A DNA stretch of 64,000 bases. Source: Galdieria partita. Taxonomy: Eukaryota > Rhodophyta > Bangiophyceae > Galdieriales > Galdieriaceae. Position 1 is the first letter of the stretch, and each line of letters opens with the position of its first letter. A program made the position numbers and the translations under genes. The stretch is taken from the NCBI GenBank assembly GCA_025991245.1, contig BQMJ01000018.1, forward strand, positions 1-64,000. The letters are read 5' to 3'. Positions 1 through 11,890 of the stretch are shown here, one piece after another. The notes beneath the pieces were generated by a model. It made no database searches, had not been told where the DNA came from, and worked only from the letters and a program-made list of their open reading frames with translations.

Positions 1-420
1 AATAAACCCTAATAAACCCTAATAAACCCTAAATAAACCCTAATAAACCCTAATAAACCCTAATAAACCCTAAATAAACCCTAATAAACCCTAATAAACC
101 CTAATAAACCCTAAATAAACCCTAATAAACCCTAATAAACCCTAATAAACCCTAATAAACCCTAAATAAACCCAAATAAACCCTAATAAACCCTAAATAA
201 ACCCTAAATAAACCCTAATAAACCCTAATAAACCCTAATAAACCCTAATAAACCCTAATAAACCCTAATAAACCCTAATAAACCCTAATAAACCCTAATA
301 AACCCTAAATAAACCCTAAATAAACCCAATAAACCCAATAAACCCTAATAAACCCTAAATAAACCCTAAATAAACCCTAAACCCTAAATAAACCCTAATA
401 AACCCTAATAAACCCTAATA
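1..420. repeat. Telomere, 10/11-nt repeat
   Basis: Uninterrupted tandem units AATAAACCCT and AAATAAACCCT run from the first base, so the G-rich strand reads TTTATTAGGG or TTTATTTAGGG toward the left end. The C-rich strand lies 5' at the left edge, the expected orientation for a chromosome terminus. A few units lack the T after CCC, and one place near 375-385 contains a plain plant-type CCCTAAA unit. The mixture suggests a telomerase template that tolerates slippage, or a TTTAGGG ancestor with an added TTTA. The call as a real terminus rests on orientation and position at the window edge. Confidence 0.95.
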
Positions 421-505
421 GAACCTAATAAACCTTGATAGAACCTAACAAACCTTAATAGAACCTAGTACAACCTCAGTAAAACCTCAGTAAAGCCTTA
501 ATAAG
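421..505. repeat. Degenerate telomere-proximal repeats
   Basis: Units change gradually from AATAAACCCT to variants such as AATAGAACCT, AACAAACCTT, AGTACAACCTC and AGTAAAACCTC. This is the usual zone where old telomere units mutate next to subtelomeric DNA. The same degenerate string with the same following sequence (a pattern like AATAAGA..GAAAAAT.C) recurs near 2930-3000, which marks the start of each large subtelomeric unit. Confidence 0.85.
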
Positions 506-2930
506 ACTGAAAAATACATATTCTTTTCTGTCAGGCTACGTGTATTTTAGAGTTCACTGTTTTTTTTGGGGGGGAATGCATCAGAGAAGAAAGTCCTTCA
601 ATTCTATCAATCGTTTTACGCGTGCTTCTAGTATAAGTAGTTAAGGCGCAAGTTTTTATAAAGGCTTTTTTTAATGGCCAAATGACTTTTTGTTTGTTCT
701 TCTTTTTGTTTGTGGATTTAAGTTTTATTGCGGGAACATTTAGAATCCCAAAAAAATTTTTACATGTCATCTTTAAGTAATTGTTGAATTTTTTGCTTAG
801 CTGTTCTTTTGTTGTGTTGGGCCGATTTAAAATTTTAAGCGGTTTGTTTCAATGAAAAACTTTTTTGGTTGTTTTTAGCCTTATTACCTTTCTCTTTTAT
901 TGTCAAAGTTGTAAAACAAATTATTAAAGCTTTTAGTACTTTTTTTTTGTTCTTAGTTAAGGCTGCATATTTTCTATAGAGAATCCTCGAGTTTTCTTAC
1001 AATGGATGAATGTTCCTTTATTTATCCTGTTTATATTTTTCTATAGCATATGACTTCGGGTGAAAACAGTACTAAACCTAAACAAAACTCAATTGACCCG
1101 GATAAAAAGAGTTCCTATTGCCCTGCATCAGACCTTCCGCATTTCAACAATTATCAATGTCTATGTCATATTGATTTGTTAAAGAAAAAGGCGATGTTTT
1201 TCTATGAAGACCTTTACTTTTGCTATTAGTCTCGTAAAATTAGTCAATTTTAAATGGTGCTTCTTGTTTTGCTAGTGATAAAATGACGTGCCTTGTGAGC
1301 CAGTTTTTTGTATGTTTGTATTTGTTGTTCATTAAGGGAAGACTGGAAATTTAAGGAAAATTTTAAGATGGTATTTTTAATTCAAAGCTCTTTTGAGTTG
1401 AAGCATTTCTCTGCTGTTTTGCAGTAATTCGAATTTGTGAGGCATTTAGAAATTGTGACCATTTTTCTTAAGTAGCTCCTTTTTGTTGTCATTAGCATTA
1501 TTACCGACGTTCTTGATTGACCTAGTGGAACAGTAAATTTATATGCTTTTCACATTATTTTTTTTGCTTTGTCTGATATTTGTGCCAAATCTATTTGGCG
1601 TAAGATCCTTTTGGTTTCTGATATTGGATGAATTTACCTTGAAGCACCCTGTTAATATCTTCCAATTGTATTTGAAAGTTTTGTTAAATATGCTTATTTA
1701 ACTAGAAATTATACCCTAATGAAGCCTAGAAAACCAAAATAAGGAAAAATTCTTATTGCTTTTAGCCAGGGCATACCTAGTTTTTCAATCCATTGCGCTC
1801 TAGTTGTCTCAAACTAGGAGTACGCAAAGTAAATTGGTTGTGTCTGGTTTCTTATTTATGCTTTTTGTCAAAGAATAGCTACGTATTTTTTATTTTTTAT
1901 GCTCGTTGTGCTCCTGACCAAGTTTGGTTTCCTGTCAGCTACATTTTGTTTAAGATCCTTTTGGATTGGAAACTAGAGTTTGTTGTTACATTCCTCGTTT
2001 AATTCAGATTTGTTAAAATTCACAATTTTCTGCTTCTTTTGCATTGTTTTGAGATTTCAAGTCCTTCGTTTAAATGGTACTCTTCTGGCTAGTTTAGTCT
2101 AAAAAGCGAGCAATGTACGCGAAGAAATCGTCGCAACAGTTGAGCAATCTGTCACAATTAACATTTTCCTCTCTTTATTCTTTGTTGTTTTCGTTATTGC
2201 ATTCAAGGGTTGTCCCTTCTTTTTACTACTTTTCTATAAATGAAAAAAACATTTTTCTTCTGTATTTCATTGTCATATAGCAAATGAACTCCCTTTCATT
2301 AAAAGCATTGTTTTTTTTCTACGAGCCGATTGCTGTAACGTGTTAACTTCGTTTCACACGGTCGACAACTATCTACCCCACGAGAACAGGTTCAATGTAT
2401 TGATGATGTAAACAACATGTGGTATATAAAAATTCTTCAATATATCCCCTTCTTTCTATTTCTCTGATTTCTCATTCTATGGTTTGCTCGTAAAATTGGT
2501 ATTTGTATTATTTCTTTAATAAACTTTGGATACAAGTGTAGCCCTTATAATGCAAAGATTGCCTATTCCCCTTTGATACATTGCATAAGTGCCTCTTTAA
2601 TACCTTTTCATAATGCCATTGTGATAGAACTTAAGCTAAAATGCTGAAATCTTTTTTTTTAGTGTTGCCATTAATTTTAAAAATTATTGAATTTTTTATG
2701 CAGTAATGCTACAGTAATGTTTCTCGCAAATTTGTCTTTTCATATAGGTTTGTATGGGTATTACTTGGTAACGATAATGATATTTCTTTATTTCCTTTTC
2801 TTGTTAAATTCGTTGATATCTCCAGTGCATATATAATGAAAAACTTTTCGATTTGGATAGTTTCGAAACTTTTATTTCGATCGTTTTACCAAGACTTTCA
2901 TAGTTGAACCTTATGAGAATCGTCTTTATT
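470..2930. repeat. Subtelomeric tandem unit, copy 1 (about 2.45 kb)
   Basis: This block aligns along its length with 2931-5430 in the same orientation. Shared landmarks include a region of decayed telomere units at 1070-1100 matching 3550-3595, a stretch at about 1785-1870 matching 4275-4370, and a well conserved stretch at 2525-2640 matching 5025-5135. Decayed telomere-like strings also occur inside it (near 1075 and 1710), each followed by a similar AAGGAAAAAT..TATTGC pattern, so the unit looks like an assembly of roughly 600-bp modules. No coding potential is visible; the short ORFs here do not persist between the two copies. Confidence 0.8.
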
Positions 2931-5430
2931 AAGCCCTAATAGTAAACTATAAGTAGACCGTATAGTAAACCTCAGTAAAATCTCAATAAGAAAGAAAAAT
3001 GCATGCTTCCTTCGGCCAGGCTACACATATTTGCAATTCAATTGTTTCTTTTTTCATGTATGCATTCCAGGATCCGCTTTATTCTATAATGCTTTTTACC
3101 GTTGCTTCTAATGTAATCAGTTTTGTCGCAAATTTTTAATGAGTATTTTAAAGATGGCGTTGTGACTTCTTTTATTTGTTTTTTTCGGTTATGTTTGTAT
3201 GTCAATCGTATTGCGTGAATACTGGAAATGTAAAGAGAATGTTTACATTTTACCTGTAATCAATGGTCGCCCTTTTTGTTTAGGCATTTTTCTGTTGGTT
3301 TGTGTTGATTGAAAATTTTAAGCGGTTTGCTCAAATGGAAACTTTTTTGTAGTAATTGTTATTTTTGACATTGTCGTCTTTCATTGACCAAGTTGTAAAG
3401 CAATTTTTCAAGCTTTTATTACATATCAGTTTTCTTTGTTCTTCGTTGAAGCCTTATATGTTGTGCAAAGGATATTCGTGCTTTCTTATAATGGATGAAT
3501 GTTCCTTTTTTTATCCTGTTAATATTTTTCTATAGTGTGTGACTTTGGATAAAAACAGCAATAAACCTTAATATAACTTATTAAACCCTGATAAAAAAGC
3601 TCCCATTGCCCTGTACCAAAACATCCGCATTTGAATATTTATTGTGTTCTCGGTCATCACAATGCATTAGAGAAAGAAAATGAATTGATTCTACCAAAAC
3701 CTCTACTTTTGCTTTTAGTCTGGTGAAAATAATTATTTTTAAACTGTGCTGCTTGTTTTGCCAGTGATGAAGTGACTTGCCTTATGAGCTACCTTTGAGT
3801 ACGTTGGTATTTTTTGTTTGTTACTGGAAGACCTGGGAATTTATTGAAAATTTTAAGATGCTATTTTTTAAAGCTATTTTCAGTTGAAGCATTTATGTTG
3901 CTTTGCAGGAATTCGATATCGTGAGGTTTTCAGAAATTGTGAGCATTTTTCTTCAATGGTTCCTTTTTCTTGTTATTAGTATTATTACCTTCGCTCTTTA
4001 TTGATCGAGTGGTACAGTAAATGATTGTTTATTTTTTTCACATTATGATACTTCGCTTTATCTGGTATTTTTGCCGAATCTATTTGGTGAAAAGTCTATT
4101 TGGTTTCTGGCAATGGATGAATTTACCTTGATTGACCCTGTTAATATCTTCCAATAGTATTTGAAATTTTAGGTAAATATGCATGTTTAACTTGAAATTA
4201 TATCCTAATGAAACCTAATAAAACTGAAATAAGAAAAAAATGCTTATTGCTTTCAGCCAGGACATTCATAGTTTTTCAATTCATTGCGCTCTAGTAGTCT
4301 CAAAGTAGGAGTGGGCAGAGTCAATTGTTTATGTCTGTTTTCATAGTTATGTTCTTTGCCAAAGAATAGTTACGTATTGTTTTATTTTTTTGCTTGTTGT
4401 GCTACTGACCAAGTTTGGTTTCCTGTCAGCTACATTTTGTTTTAGTTTTTTTTGGAATGGAAACTGGAGTAAGTTTTTAGATTGCTTCTTTTGTTCAAAT
4501 TTTTTGGAGTTCACATTTTTCTGCTTCTTTTGTATTGTTTTGAGATTTTAGGTGGTTCGTTTGAATGGTATCCTTCTGGTGTCATAAGTGTGAGGCGCGA
4601 GTAATGTAGGTGAACAAGTCGTTGCAACAGTCGAGCAATCTGACACTATTAACATTTTCATTTCTTTGGTTTTTGCTGCGTTCATTGTTGTTTTCAAGGA
4701 TTGTCCCTCCTTTTTACTACTTTTCCTCCAATGAGAAAAAAAATATTTTTTCTTCTGTATTTCAATGTGGTTTAGTTACTACATTCACTTTCACCGAAAT
4801 TATTGTACTTTACTTCTCTGTGAGTAGTTTGCTGTAACTTTTTTACTTCGTTTCACACTGGACAAATATCTGCAGGACGAGAACAGGTTCAAGGTACTGA
4901 TGATGTAAGAAACATGTGGTATATGGAAATTCTTCAAGGTATTCTCAAGTTTCTATTTTTCAAAATTCTTATTATACTATGGCTTTCTTATAAATTGGTA
5001 TTTGTATTGTTTTTTTGATAAACTTTAGAAACAAGTGTAGCCCTTATAATGCAAAGATTGCCTATTCCCCTTTGATGCATTGCATAAGTTCCTCTTCAAT
5101 ACCTTTTCATAATGCCGATGTGATAGAACTGAAACTGAAATGCAGAATTTTTTTTTTACTGTTGCCATAAATTTTATAAACTCTTGAACTTTTTTATGCA
5201 TTAATAAAACAGTAATGTTTCTCACAAATTTCTCTTTTCATATAGGTTTGTATGGGTATTACTTAGTAACGATAATGATATTAATTTATTGATGTTTCTT
5301 ATTAAGATCGTTGCTATCTTCAGTGCATACATAATAATGAGAGTTCAATTTGGATAGTTTCGAAACTTCTGTTTCTATCGTTTCACCAAGACCTTTATGG
5401 TTGAACCTTACCCTATGAAAATAGTCTTGA
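2931..5430. repeat. Subtelomeric tandem unit, copy 2 (about 2.5 kb)
   Basis: Second copy of the unit at 470-2930, same orientation, with many substitutions and small indels. It starts with a degenerate telomere string (2935-3000) and carries internal ones near 3550-3595 and 4200-4230. Divergence between copies is clearly visible by eye, so the duplication is not recent. The copy ends near 5430, after which the sequence no longer follows the unit order although isolated modules recur further in. Confidence 0.8.
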
Positions 5431-8400
5431 AAATTTGTCTTAGATAGCAAAATTTTAAGTAGTGTTCTTTGGTCACTTTATTGTATTCTACGTTACAGTG
5501 TTATTGAAAATGTAAACATTTGGTAGGTAGTTTTTACTTTCTGACGGCCTAAAGGTACTGCTTGTTTCATTCTGTATGTACCCTTAACTTGAAATGTAAT
5601 GTCGCTATACATATTTTGCAAAAAGTATACAATGCTTGTGGTATTCTTGGATTTTCAAAAGCAAAACATTGTGTTTTGGTAAACTTTTCGATCCGCCTTT
5701 TATCTATTCTCAACAATGCCAAACTGAGAAACAATTTGTTGGTTTTTCAGTGTGAATATTACTATGCCCTAGATTCTTGCTCAATTGTCGTTTTCTAAGA
5801 ATGATTGAATTAGGAGATTCAATCGTCGTATAGACTCTTAGTTCACAATTTAAAAAATTCAGCTTTTTGCTCCTTTTCTTCTAGTACTACTGTCTGTTTT
5901 ACTTTTGTTTTTTATATCTTATAACCCTTGACTGTGTAATGAAGCTTTTGTAGGTTCTATTTCACCTATGTACTAAAATGTTCGAGGTGAGAATACATTG
6001 ATTATTTTTATGTACAGAATTGTTCTGCTCTTCTTTTTACTAAATTTTGCATTATCACCTACTATTTACCTCTGAGTACAACTAGAAATACTGATGCCCA
6101 TAAAGGACAAATAATGTATTGAAATTCTTCAATTTTTTCACTTGGGCCAACTTCCCTAAATTCTTTCTTTTTCTATAGACTCTATTCGAGACGACATTTT
6201 TATCGCTCTTCTAATGAGCCCTAGATAATTTTAGAAAAACAGTTAAACCTTTTTTTTATTTGAAAAGACACGTATTGCCATTTTTTTCTAAAGAGCACGG
6301 GGTTTTCTCAATTCACTAGATCGTCGTAAAAGAATCCAATAGAGTATAAAATTGCGTGGTTTAGATTCGGTTAAATACTTTTGAAATTGTGTCGACATTC
6401 TTGTTGATTTTTGTGATTTTGCTAATTTATTTCGAGTGACAAAATAATTCTTCCTTTGAAATCTTTTGGGAATGACCCCCGCAGTTGTATTTTTTATTGC
6501 ATGTAAGTGATATCCAATTGTTCCATTCGTTTCAGTTTTATTGAAGTTTTTAATTCTTTGGGGGAGCTGAGCAATTTGGTTATGAATTTGATATATTGCG
6601 AAATATAAATCTGGTAACTTTTTACAGCTAACACATTGCATGGTTTGTTTCGCTATAGTCGTTTTTGATATTGAAAAGCGACAGTTTTTCGAAAAGTAGA
6701 ATCTTGCAACTGTTGGTTTTTACTATGTAGTATCTGAATCCATTGTGTTCGATTTTATGCTGATCGGCATAATATTATACACGAATTGTACTGTTGAATA
6801 TATAATGAAGACAAAGCAAGCCATACTCTTCTCATAAAAAAGCCTCAAATGAATTAAGCCGTTAGCAGTCTTGCCACAAAAATTCAATGTTGGTCTATAG
6901 CAACTTGGATTATGTCAGCTTGACTATGTTTCAAATGACAGCTTGTAGAGAAACATATCTCTCAAGAGCACTTTTCCTCCATGACTTTGTTGTATTTTCA
7001 TTCTTGTGCTTTGAAATCATCCTGTTGTTTTTGTTTCTCTCCTAAAATATATAGAATTTCTTCTGAGTATTTCAATTTGACAAAAGTATTGAATTGTTTC
7101 CTACTGAGAATATGGTAGGTTCTTTTTTGAACATGCATTTTGGACACTTCTTCGTACTATCTTTTGCATTGTCGACTAATGTCCGCTCAAGAGAAAAATT
7201 AGAGATACTTATTCAATAATGACAAGTACTATATGAGAATTCTTCTACTTTCTAGAGATTCTATTTCTCTTGTTGTCTTTCTTTTCTCTATAGGTTATTT
7301 TCAAAGTCGCTATCTTTATAGTTCAATGATTAGTCTATAAGTGTACGAAAGAAAGAAAAGTAGCAAAGTTCTAATAAAAACAAAATTGTCTAGTGTTCTC
7401 TGACGTACGTCATGTTCTTTCCTTCAATGAATTATGTTTTCGTGAAACCAATATTATAAAGCAAAGAATTATTTAATAATTATAATATTTTGACTTACCT
7501 TGTTGCTTTCATACTTAGTAGTTTCGAAGTTTTGTTTTGTTTATTGATCCATTCGTATCAACTCAATTTCGCCTATGAAATCTTCATCCCATAATATACT
7601 CGTGCACTTGTAACGCTTTTGACTGATCATGAATTTTCTCTAGTACTTGTTTTCGGGAAACGTTCTCATTTGTTTGGAGCTAACATAATTCATTATTTAC
7701 TTGAAATCTTGCTAAACTAAATTGGCTCCGTATCTTGCAACCATATTACTCGGGATCTACTGTATCAGAGTCTTTCTCGATTCGCTGACAGTGGTTTGAA
7801 AAGTACAACCTTGTTTCGCCCTATGTTTTCCTTATGTTGTCCTATCTATCACTTAGCAATTTGGCAAAACAGGGTTTTATTTTCTTATGATCATTGTATA
7901 CTCCTTGTTTCATTCTGTGAGTATCTTTGTATACTATAATGCTACTTTGCTGATGGTATACATATTGACCCAAAAGTAATCCAAACCATAAATATGCCAT
8001 AAAAAAAGCCTTCAACTGAACGAAACAGTTAACAATGACGACGTAAATGTTCCATCATGTCTACTGTTCTTCCCCTTTCTTCTTGCTTTATATCTACCTG
8101 GTCTATACTTTGCGCTATAACTATTAGAAAATTATATCACTGAGTGGCATTTTTCATTATTGGTCATATTGTACTCTCACTCTTTTTCTCTACAATCAAT
8201 TTCTCCTTCCTTGCTCTCTTAGCTTTTGATACTTTTTTAGTCTTTTAGTGTGCATTGCATAATATTTTGGTTTCTTCCTAGCTCTTTTCTATAGAATTTT
8301 CTATTTGTAACTCTTTGTTTCGGAAGTCCTCCAATCGAAATTCTATTTCTTCCATTTTTACCATAAGAAATTTCAATGTGTTTTGCTTTTCATACTTATC

Positions 8401-10280
8401 TAGCGTTTAAATCGGGACTTGGCGAATAGAAATTAAATGAATGTCTTCTACTGGGGTACATATTCATTTTTACGTTTTAATAGGGAGCAAGAGCAAGATT
8501 GAGACTAGCAGTCTTTGTTAACGGCTCAACTTGAAATATTGTAGTATTTGAGACACTGCAGAAGAAGCTCTACTTGCAAATATTCTAGTGTACTTGCAAA
8601 CTGGATCAAGAATTTCCAACTATGTCATGTATGCAAAAATGCACCATAGAGATTTTGAATCAATCGTTGGTCTTTCCTCAACTTTTCCAGAGGACAATGA
8701 AGTATGAAAGAAGAGCTTGGTAAGTTCCAATTCATTAAATCCTTCGTCGCTATTTATTTCTACAACTACTTGTTTTTATATTTACAAGAAGATTACACTC
8801 TGGCCATTTTTTAGACAGTTGCAGCTTACTCTTGGATAATCGTGAAAAACTAGTCATACATCAGAAAAACACATTTTCGTAGATATAAACTATTTACTAC
8901 AGCCTTTTGACGCAAATATCTTCTTTAAAAAAATTTTGAAAAATTTTTGAATTTTGTCGAGAATTGGCTACGTAGAACAAAACACAGCCCATGACAGCCA
9001 AAATGCAATAGAGGAAAGTGAGGGGAAATGAATCAATGAACCCTCATGTAAACTAAAATAACTGATTACTGGATTTCCCAACGACCCAGCTTGGATTCTA
9101 ATTCTGCCTAGTAAAATCTACAATGTAACAAGTTTTCCATTTGCAACACAATCTACTAAGGTTCTATATACTATTTGCTAATATTGTTTTCACAGATATC
9201 ACTTTCTAATGTAGTCTCTTGAAAAGAATAGAGGTTTCTTTGTAAAATTGCATTTCTTCTTGTTGAGTGTGTATGGTTTTTGAATGTGTAATATTTTCCA
9301 GGTACTATTTTAGGTGTTTTTGATGTTAATCTTTTTCCTCTTTCACATCACACTGTAATTGGAAATGATTTCAGCATTATGCATTATAGACAACTTTATA
9401 GTTTTAATGTATTTTATTCTGAACTTTTTGTATGGTCCGCTTTTATATGTTTTCCTAATTGTTTTAATTTGCCACTGGGTTATATAAAATTCGTAAAGTC
9501 TTTCTTCTCTTAGACTTCCTGTAATTTAGAAATTTGATTGTGTTTGTCCTAAGAAATCCACATTTTAGAATAATTCCGATTTATTGATTGGTAAAACTTG
9601 AATGGTCAATTCTAGTCTTTGCCTTTTTTTAAGAATTTGTGTCGATTCTTTAAAGTCTCTCTGTTTACAGCTTTGTGACACAAGGTGGCTAAACGTTGAG
9701 TCTCGCCTCTCCTGAATTGGGTTAGAGCATATGCAAATTGCCAAGATTCGATTTCTTAGATATTATCAATTGTATTTTCCTTCTATAATGGTCTTTTTTG
9801 GTACTGTGTATTGTAGTTGGTGTTTGTCTTTCTTTCGTGGCTAAAAGTCTTTCTCGTTTGTATATAAATGACAAGTTAATTTGGCTATAAATGAAATTAC
9901 GTGTCGTGTACATCTTTTATTATCAATTGAATAGAAAAAATTCCTTGCCTTTCAGACATTTTTATCATTATGATAATCCAAATGTTGGAGAGAGTTCTTG
10001 TATAATTAACTAGTAACGAAATTAAGCGTGTATTCATTCACGAACGCTAGACTTCTACGAAAATAAAATTTTAGCAACCGTACCCACCAGTTGAAGATCG
10101 ATCGTTCAAGTAAACAGGGCATCAAGAATAAAATATTCATTTCTTGCTCAATTTGCCTTGTAACGTAGGAAGATCCTGGAATATCTTGCGCATATCTAGG
10201 AATGTTGCTCAGTAGAGTAATTTAATATGCTAAAAGAATCGCTGTCTAAAATGAGCAATGTATTTATAAATTCGTGGACA
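5431..10280. other. Gene-free subtelomeric DNA with diverged modules
   Basis: No gene is supported in this stretch. It is AT-rich and poor in sustained reading frames; the longest frame (minus, 6288-6641) has no recognisable motif and no splice-linked partners. Several segments resemble each other: about 5560-5650 resembles 7905-7975, and 6820-6890 resembles 7990-8040, all in the same orientation. The region therefore looks like older, more eroded relatives of the subtelomeric modules to its left. Confidence 0.6.
5690..5895. repeat. Dispersed subtelomeric repeat, copy A
   Basis: This segment matches 12412-12610 in the same orientation. The clearest shared blocks are TTTTATCTATTCTCAACA at the left, AAGAATGATTGAATTAGGAG in the middle and TAGTACTACTGTCT at the right, in the same order and with similar spacing. 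It carries no open frame conserved between the copies, so it is treated as noncoding repeat DNA. Confidence 0.7.
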
Positions 10281-10771
10281 GTTGTCAATTGGTGTACTTT
10301 GTATTTGTCAGGCTTTTTATAGAATTATACGTTGTATAGTTGATTGTGATTTCCCAATAGAAAGACAGGGCTATTTAAGTGCAAACAGTAATACTATTCA
10401 AACAATATCCTTTCCAAAACTGTGTCTCACAAACTGTCAACTGCTGAGTATTTATAGACTTGAGCACAAAAGACTACGGTAGCTATTCCAAACATACACT
10501 ATGTCGACGAGTTGCGAAGCCTCTCTTTTGTGAAAGTTTTTCCCATCAGACACTCTTTTTCTTCCAAGTTTTGTTTCGAATTTGCATCCTTCATGTGACC
10601 TCGTCAAGTAAGTTTAGCAAACAACGACGTAAAGATGCTTCAGAAAGGGTGTACAAACTCTGTTCACGTCCGTTTTCGAAACAGCAACTCACAGTTGAAC
10701 TGCGCAGTTCACTTGCCACGAGACAACCTCCCCTCTCCACTTGGACAATAGATTCTCAATAGACAAAAACT

Positions 10772-11180
10772 GACAATGACAAGAATCGTTTTTGTGAAGA
10801 ACCAAAGAGAATCAACTCAGAATATACTCCGACTGTTACAAAAGATCCTGGTGATTGTTCCACAAGAGAGAGTCCTCATCTATTGTTTACAGGACAACAG
10901 TTCAATTCAACTTCAAAAACCAGGTTACATTACAAGACTGTATCACCGCAAGGGTTCAACCTCAAAAACTATTTGGAGCCTTTGTGCCCCTGGTTCCCCA
11001 CTACTCCGCAGGGTCTACGTCTTCAAACAGACCAGAGACTAAAGATCAACAAATTCTCGAACAGAACCTACGTTGCACTCGACATGAACTTGGAAGCGAC
11101 ATTGAGGCTCAAGCCAAGTTGTTGACAGAAAACGAACAAACCAAACCGGGCCTTGGTTGGTATTTCAAAAAGTGCAAAGT
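10772..11180. repeat. Tandem 660-bp duplication, copy A
   Basis: This segment aligns with about 11437-11890 at an offset of 657-680 bp. Matching landmarks are the TACAAAAGA block at 10837 versus 11494, the TACAAGACTG block at 10931 versus 11594, and a later GTCTTGGATGG-like block. Plus-strand stop codons are unusually sparse here, with three overlapping frames open in 10460-11427 (the longest 190 codons). None contains a domain I recognise. Reading it as a degraded gene family member is possible but unproven. Confidence 0.65.
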
Positions 11181-11436
11181 CATAAAACTTCAAAATTTTT
11201 TTCGTACTAAAAAGTCGTCCTCTACTTATATTTTCATAAAAATGAACAACTTTATACACTTCAAACCGGGTGGTAACAAAGCAACTACAGCCACAGTTGA
11301 GCAAAACAATCACAAAAGGAAGATTGGGAATAGTTATGTTGAAGAGCTCTTTGCTCCGCCTGTTCCAATCAAAGCAATCCGCTCATGTCTCCTCTTTAGT
11401 TGGATAAGAGACTTTAAATGGTCATAAACTCACAAA

Positions 11437-11890
11437 TAAAGGAACTGGTTGTTTGAAGAATACAAGAATCAACATAGAATGTACTTCGAGTGCTACAAAA
11501 GACCTTGATGAGTGTGACACAAAGAAGATTCACAACAACAATTCACAAGACATTACTTTGTAGTATACTTGGACTTGAAAAACCAAGTTACACTACAAGA
11601 CTGTATAGGGAGCAGGGGTTCAAAGTTGAAAACAAATGGCAGCTTTTTGTGCCGACTTTTCTTTTTATAGTACTCTACATAGTAAGAAACGCCTATAAAG
11701 TTACCAGAAAGTGAAGAGCGACAGTTTTCAACAAGGATCCAAGTTGAGATACGTTCAACGTGAACTTGGACTAAAGACACATATTTTTCAATATTTATGG
11801 AACTCAAGTTTCAAGTCACTGAAAGTTTACGACCGATACTAGCAGGTCTTGGATGGCAAAGTTTGGTCTTGAAGAGTTTCACGTTGAAAT
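11437..11890. repeat. Tandem 660-bp duplication, copy B
   Basis: Second copy of the 10772-11180 segment in direct orientation. Similarity is best in the first 270 bp and fades toward 11880. The reading frames of copy A are not kept open in copy B, which argues against a conserved protein product and for drift after duplication. Confidence 0.65.

Noticed and set aside
1-505. Possibility that the telomere array is an assembly artefact
   Set aside because: The array has the correct strand orientation at the edge and decays gradually into subtelomeric sequence that itself contains related remnants.
6288-6641. Minus-strand frame of 117 codons in the subtelomere
   Set aside because: Longest frame in 5.4-10 kb but no motif, no partner exons and no counterpart in related modules; compatible with chance.
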